Assembly (NCBI GenBank): GCA_945835085.1
Contig: CAMAIG010000047.1
Span: 1-8,407 of the forward strand
Direction of reading: 5' to 3'
Source of the DNA: an uncultured Ruminococcus sp.
Lineage (GTDB): Bacteria > Bacillota > Clostridia > Oscillospirales > Ruminococcaceae
Length of the DNA stretch: 8,407 nucleotides
Shown: positions 6,301 through 8,407 of the stretch, one piece after another
Position numbering within the stretch: position 1 is the stretch's first letter
How the letters are laid out: each line of letters starts with the position of its first letter
Position numbers and translations under genes: made by a program
Notes under the pieces: model-generated
The model's input: only the letters and a program-made list of their open reading frames with translations
Database searches by the model: none
What the model was told of the DNA's origin: nothing

Positions 6301-8239
6301 CAGTGGCTCTGCCGTTTTCATCGGTAACAACGGTTTCGGTCAGCACCTCGTTATTATAGCTTGAAACATTAAATTCCAGCCCCGCCGCAGGAGTGCCGTC
6401 AAAATATGTGACCTCAATGGAAGCCTCAAAGGGGTTATCATCGGGCATTACAACAAAATCGGGCACATCGCAGGAAATAACATAGGAGGGCTTCACATAA
6501 TCCTTGACCTCTATGCTCTTGCTGCACATTCTCTTTTCCCCGCTGCAAAGATAAAGGTAATACCACTTTTCACCGCTGCATACAAGGGGAAGCTCGGCAG
6601 TAAATGTTCCGTCGCTTCTTAGTGATATGGGGCAGGAATCAATGGTTTCGGTGTAATTGCCTATCTCAATGCTGAGATTTGAGGGCATAGAAGCCTCATG
6701 TCCCTTTTTGGGACGGATAACTCCCCAGACCCTTATGGTGTCGGTGGAAAGATATGCTTCTCTGTCGGAATAGAGATACATGAAATACTCTTCCGCAGGG
6801 TCAGGCTCTTGGGTGCTTGAATATGCAAAAACATCTATGTAGGTCTGCCTGCCGTATTCGATCTTAAGAACGCCGTTTCCGTATTTTTCCTCGGCAAGCT
6901 CCATCATGGCGACGCCGTCGCTGCCCACCTTGCACTCATATTCGGAGCCGTTTGCATAAAGGGTGATCTTTGCTCCCGAAGCGGGATTTCCGCCCTTAGC
7001 GTCATTTACAAAGAAGGCTGCGCTGTTGGGGAGCACGCCTGAATATACGGCAATGTCATTTATCTGTATCAGTCTTGTAAAGCTGAATTTTCCGCTTTCA
7101 TCGGAAACCTTTGCCAGGTAATAGCCCTTCTCCAGATTTTCGGGGAGCATGAGATATCCTGCACGCCATGATGAATCCTCGGGAGGCAGCATGAGGGTCA
7201 CTGTTTCCTTATAGACCTGAGAAAGACCCTTTTCGGAAAAGGCATAGTCCACCTCATACCAGCTGACATTTTCGGTATAGTCCTTAACAGCCTCAAAATA
7301 GCTCTCGGCTGAATCGTAACGGTAAAGGGTGATATCAAAGCTTCCGTTTTTTATCTCACTTGAAGCATATATCTCGATAAGAGGCTGATCGTCGGAAATA
7401 AATGTTTCGGAAACGCCGTTTGCGGCATAGCAGTATTCTGTGCCGATGCCTTCTTCGGTCTTGAAGCTGAACATATAGTCATCCTCAAGAGCAGTGCCGC
7501 ATTCGGACTTCATCCCCTTGGAAAGCTTAACGGTATATACTGTATTCTGCTCCAGATCCTTTGAGGGAATAAACACCACTGTCTTATTATGCTGCTCAAA
7601 CACTCCGTCAACAGCGGGAGAGATATGGAAATTCTTCTTAACCTCCTCGGCAGCAGTGGCTGTGGTGAAGGTTATCTCAACGCCTGCAGTAACGGGAGCA
7701 TAGGAGCTTTTGTCGGAAGGATAGGTGCCCGACACTCTGAAAATATCCTCGGTCTGGAATGCCCAGCGCTGCTCTGTTTTACCATCATCGGACATTTTAA
7801 TTTTTATCACGGAGGAATCGGGAAGAGCGGAGCTGCATTTCAGAGAAAAGGTGTTGGCAGAGCTTTTTGTAAGGTCAAAGGGCACATCGGGGCTGATGCT
7901 CAGTCCCTTTGCAAGGTCTGTGACCTCGATATCCTCTGCGGTGGTTATGGTAAATGAAGTGTCCCTTTCGATATAATCTCCCAGGGTTTTGTCGGCAGAT
8001 ATGGAAAGCACCTTTACATTAGTATCAATTGCCTCGGGAGCTTCGGTTTCGGAAACTGTTTCCGAAACGGCTTCGGAAGTTGTGAGCTGTGTTATCTCGG
8101 CAGAGGAAACGGTGGTTCCCTCCGGTACAGACTCATTGTTATCCGCCTTGCAGCCTGCAAACACCGACAGAGCCATAACTGCCGATATGCAGAACGCTGC
8201 CGCTTTTTTGCTGCGGTTATATAAGGAAGCTATTTTCAT
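3395..8239 (-). CDS. Alpha-2-macroglobulin-like lipoprotein with N-terminal Ig-like domains, thioester motif absent
   Basis: A 1614-residue lipoprotein: a basic N-terminus, a hydrophobic stretch and LSVFAGC with the lipidated Cys at 30, then a Ser/Thr/Glu linker (about 31-72). Two Big_5-like Ig repeats follow (about 73-165 and 166-262, each ending in an FxTE-type strand). Beta-rich macroglobulin-type domains come next: an MG2-like YLYSDREAYLSTDTIRVWG near 488-506, further MG-like domains to about 930, and SLSVVDEAAFAV at 971-982. A glycine-rich tract at 1017-1025 precedes the A2M-type segment GTAVFSFTLPDNITSWRATA (1049-1068). A helical thioester-type domain covers about 1215-1440 and a C-terminal beta domain with VDDVIPS covers about 1445-1614. 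The CxEQ thioester motif is not present; TPGSRTDHSAAR occupies that place. Classical relatives trap proteases through a bait region and thioester, so covalent trapping is not expected here. ATG at 8239 is supported by GGGGAG upstream and a good promoter. First gene of the operon. Domain borders are estimates; ligand unknown. Confidence 0.85.
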   Translation of the reverse strand: MKIASLYNRSKKAAAFCISAVMALSVFAGCKADNNESVPEGTTVSSAEITQLTTSEAVSETVSETEAPEAIDTNVKVLSISADKTLGDYIERDTSFTITTAEDIEVTDLAKGLSISPDVPFDLTKSSANTFSLKCSSALPDSSVIKIKMSDDGKTEQRWAFQTEDIFRVSGTYPSDKSSYAPVTAGVEITFTTATAAEEVKKNFHISPAVDGVFEQHNKTVVFIPSKDLEQNTVYTVKLSKGMKSECGTALEDDYMFSFKTEEGIGTEYCYAANGVSETFISDDQPLIEIYASSEIKNGSFDITLYRYDSAESYFEAVKDYTENVSWYEVDYAFSEKGLSQVYKETVTLMLPPEDSSWRAGYLMLPENLEKGYYLAKVSDESGKFSFTRLIQINDIAVYSGVLPNSAAFFVNDAKGGNPASGAKITLYANGSEYECKVGSDGVAMMELAEEKYGNGVLKIEYGRQTYIDVFAYSSTQEPDPAEEYFMYLYSDREAYLSTDTIRVWGVIRPKKGHEASMPSNLSIEIGNYTETIDSCPISLRSDGTFTAELPLVCSGEKWYYLYLCSGEKRMCSKSIEVKDYVKPSYVISCDVPDFVVMPDDNPFEASIEVTYFDGTPAAGLEFNVSSYNNEVLTETVVTDENGRATASVRDTVPDKAAISWTPDYEEVCFTLSSVENEYQTVYANVMSVKRDVLLESKVNGRTVEIGTYLIDTDKIEPGSTYFSFDTEKLKGDAYDTEVTAELTRSYYEKVEKGSYYDFIHKQTVTTYEYDYRTEIVEVYKVKTKNGRAVISDLPIDDKNSFYYINFTWQDSKGRMTFASANVNKRYSEIIPEAYHYYTLAPEKYTFKENESIRFDLQDGMDAVESNKGKIFYAMHKTDYVMTGVAWGTSFKCKMTADCIPNVRFAGAYFDGKHILPIHEDWESICFDPSDRELSVEITADKEQYSPGNDSEITVKVTDINGKAVENAAVSLSVVDEAAFAVVPQDPQPLGALYSEIYYPFVADYCSYIQHCFDNNGGGEKGGGGDENFVRKDFKDNAAFLTGTTDAQGTAVFSFTLPDNITSWRATAHAVYSNDNSDIFAGVSKEPVISTQPFYIQPVASSQFIDGDDICFTARTVGGNDREKITVTVKGNGVDKAITVDERKYANFGKLHSGDYTVMFSAENGKGSDAVELSFVVTDTMLETAVVKTFDLTEESIDIDPLRWPVSITFFDESYMLSSQVLRKLINTPGSRTDHSAARTFAAMKLGYISSKDYLSSLAYLKNSSLFRLWSYSDEDAELTALLCAVDPELINSDLTANRFYSIIDNKDSTSKDISCAYLGLAALDEPVLADIRRIVSDPVGFDRCDLLRLSSALAIIGDESTALRIYSEQTSDKMKTAQNSSGELYADMGSEEENCAALMAASALRLTEAEQIARNLCDTKQTEKSAAAELMFYINRYVPKTSGDAVVSFNQMGVERRATLEKFNSCSVSFNKEQFENADIKVISGNVCCTVYYEGRLTDREDEPTVNVTKELYSVSGGWDPGALIMVTIRTDGNTDHFTVDDVIPSCARFIMSGDDNYISRSGQRISGAVYSGNSLTYYIRLSTSGEYLCEGAVVTFTDGSWGVSDRSLVTVK
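5165..5191 (-). repeat. Short GGC-triplet tract encoding the glycine-rich linker
   Basis: On the minus strand three GGC codons, GAA AAG, then four GGC codons encode GGGEKGGGG (residues 1017-1025 of the macroglobulin-like protein). Identical codons in a row suggest growth by replication slippage. The tract lies at the place where macroglobulins carry their bait region. Confidence 0.8.
8046..8068. repeat. Perfect 11-bp inverted repeat within a duplicated VSET-coding unit
   Basis: GTTTCGGAAAC (8046-8056) and GTTTCCGAAAC (8058-8068) are exact reverse complements separated by one T. On the minus strand the same bases are two tandem 12-base units encoding VSET-VSET in the linker after the lipidated Cys. 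The palindrome arises because the duplicated unit is itself nearly palindromic. Confidence 0.85.
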
Positions 8240-8250
8240 ACAAAATCACT

Positions 8251-8256
8251 CTCCCC
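8251..8256 (-). promoter_or_regulatory. Ribosome binding site of the macroglobulin-like gene
   Basis: GGGGAG on the minus strand lies 11 bases before the ATG at 8239. The wider GGAGAGTGAT matches the anti-Shine-Dalgarno core imperfectly, and its 3' end falls closer to the start. It supports the ATG at 8239, which also begins a complete lipoprotein signal. Confidence 0.65.
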
Positions 8257-8306
8257 AAAAAAGATATGATATAAAGCTATAAATTCAAAATAGTAATATT
8301 TAATTC

Positions 8307-8335
8307 ATTATACCATAACTCCTCTGTTCTTTCAA
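8307..8335 (-). promoter_or_regulatory. SigA-type promoter with extended -10 for the two-lipoprotein operon
   Basis: Read on the minus strand, the -35 element TTGAAA (8330-8335) is followed by a 17-base spacer ending in ATGG and a consensus -10 TATAAT (8307-8312). The TGG directly before the -10 is an extended -10. Transcription should start near 8300, giving a leader of about 60 nt. No operator or riboswitch-like fold is evident in that leader. Confidence 0.85.
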
Positions 8336-8390
8336 TAAATTCTTTATATTTATCCCCCTGCCGCCCATAAAATCGGCATATTACACAACC

Positions 8391-8396
8391 TTGACA
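8391..8396 (+). promoter_or_regulatory. Consensus -35 hexamer at the window edge, possible divergent promoter
   Basis: TTGACA on the plus strand matches the SigA -35 consensus exactly. A 17-base spacer would put the -10 element just beyond the end of the window, so the promoter cannot be confirmed. It would point away from the lipoprotein operon, to a gene on the right. Confidence 0.3.
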
Positions 8397-8407
8397 TACC
8401 TGTATTT

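Noticed and set aside
8359..8378. TGCCG...CGGCA inverted repeat upstream of the operon promoter
   Set aside because: Only five pairs with a ten-base loop and no T tract on either strand. It is too weak to call a terminator or an operator.

Overview
The window looks like a piece of chromosome from an anaerobic, gut- or rumen-type Clostridium-class bacterium of the Ruminococcus/Oscillospiraceae kind. This is inferred from protein style, two Gram-positive lipoprotein signal peptides, strong SigA-type promoters with 17-bp spacers, and a GGAGG ribosome site. It is not proved by any marker gene. I see no RNA gene, insertion sequence, CRISPR array or prophage.

Layout. (1) 1-1045, plus strand: a GH27 alpha-galactosidase-type gene cut by the left window edge and interrupted by one in-frame TAG at 500-502, with the frame intact on both sides. 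(2) 1046-1165: an intergenic stretch with an extended -10 SigA promoter, a small hairpin near the predicted transcript start and a GGAGG site. (3) 1166-2368, plus: carboxynorspermidine/carboxyspermidine dehydrogenase, a polyamine enzyme that appears to be transcribed alone and ends at a strong hairpin terminator (2387-2420). The terminator is shared with the convergent operon. (4) 8239 down to 2427, minus: a two-gene operon with its own promoter (8307-8335). It encodes a 1614-residue lipoprotein of the alpha-2-macroglobulin type, then, with start and stop codons touching, a lipoprotein of the MEMO / AmmeMemoRadiSam-B family. (5) 8240-8407: the operon's promoter and leader, plus a consensus -35 hexamer at the right edge that may belong to a divergent gene outside the window.

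How the genes relate. The sugar-hydrolase and polyamine genes look like independent units. The minus-strand pair is the most unusual part. Both proteins are predicted to be lipid-anchored on the outer face of the membrane and are probably translationally coupled. The macroglobulin-like protein has neither the thioester motif nor an ordinary bait region (a glycine-rich tract lies there), while the MEMO-like protein keeps its apparent metal-site residues. No function is known to me for this pairing. A cell-envelope module is a hypothesis only.
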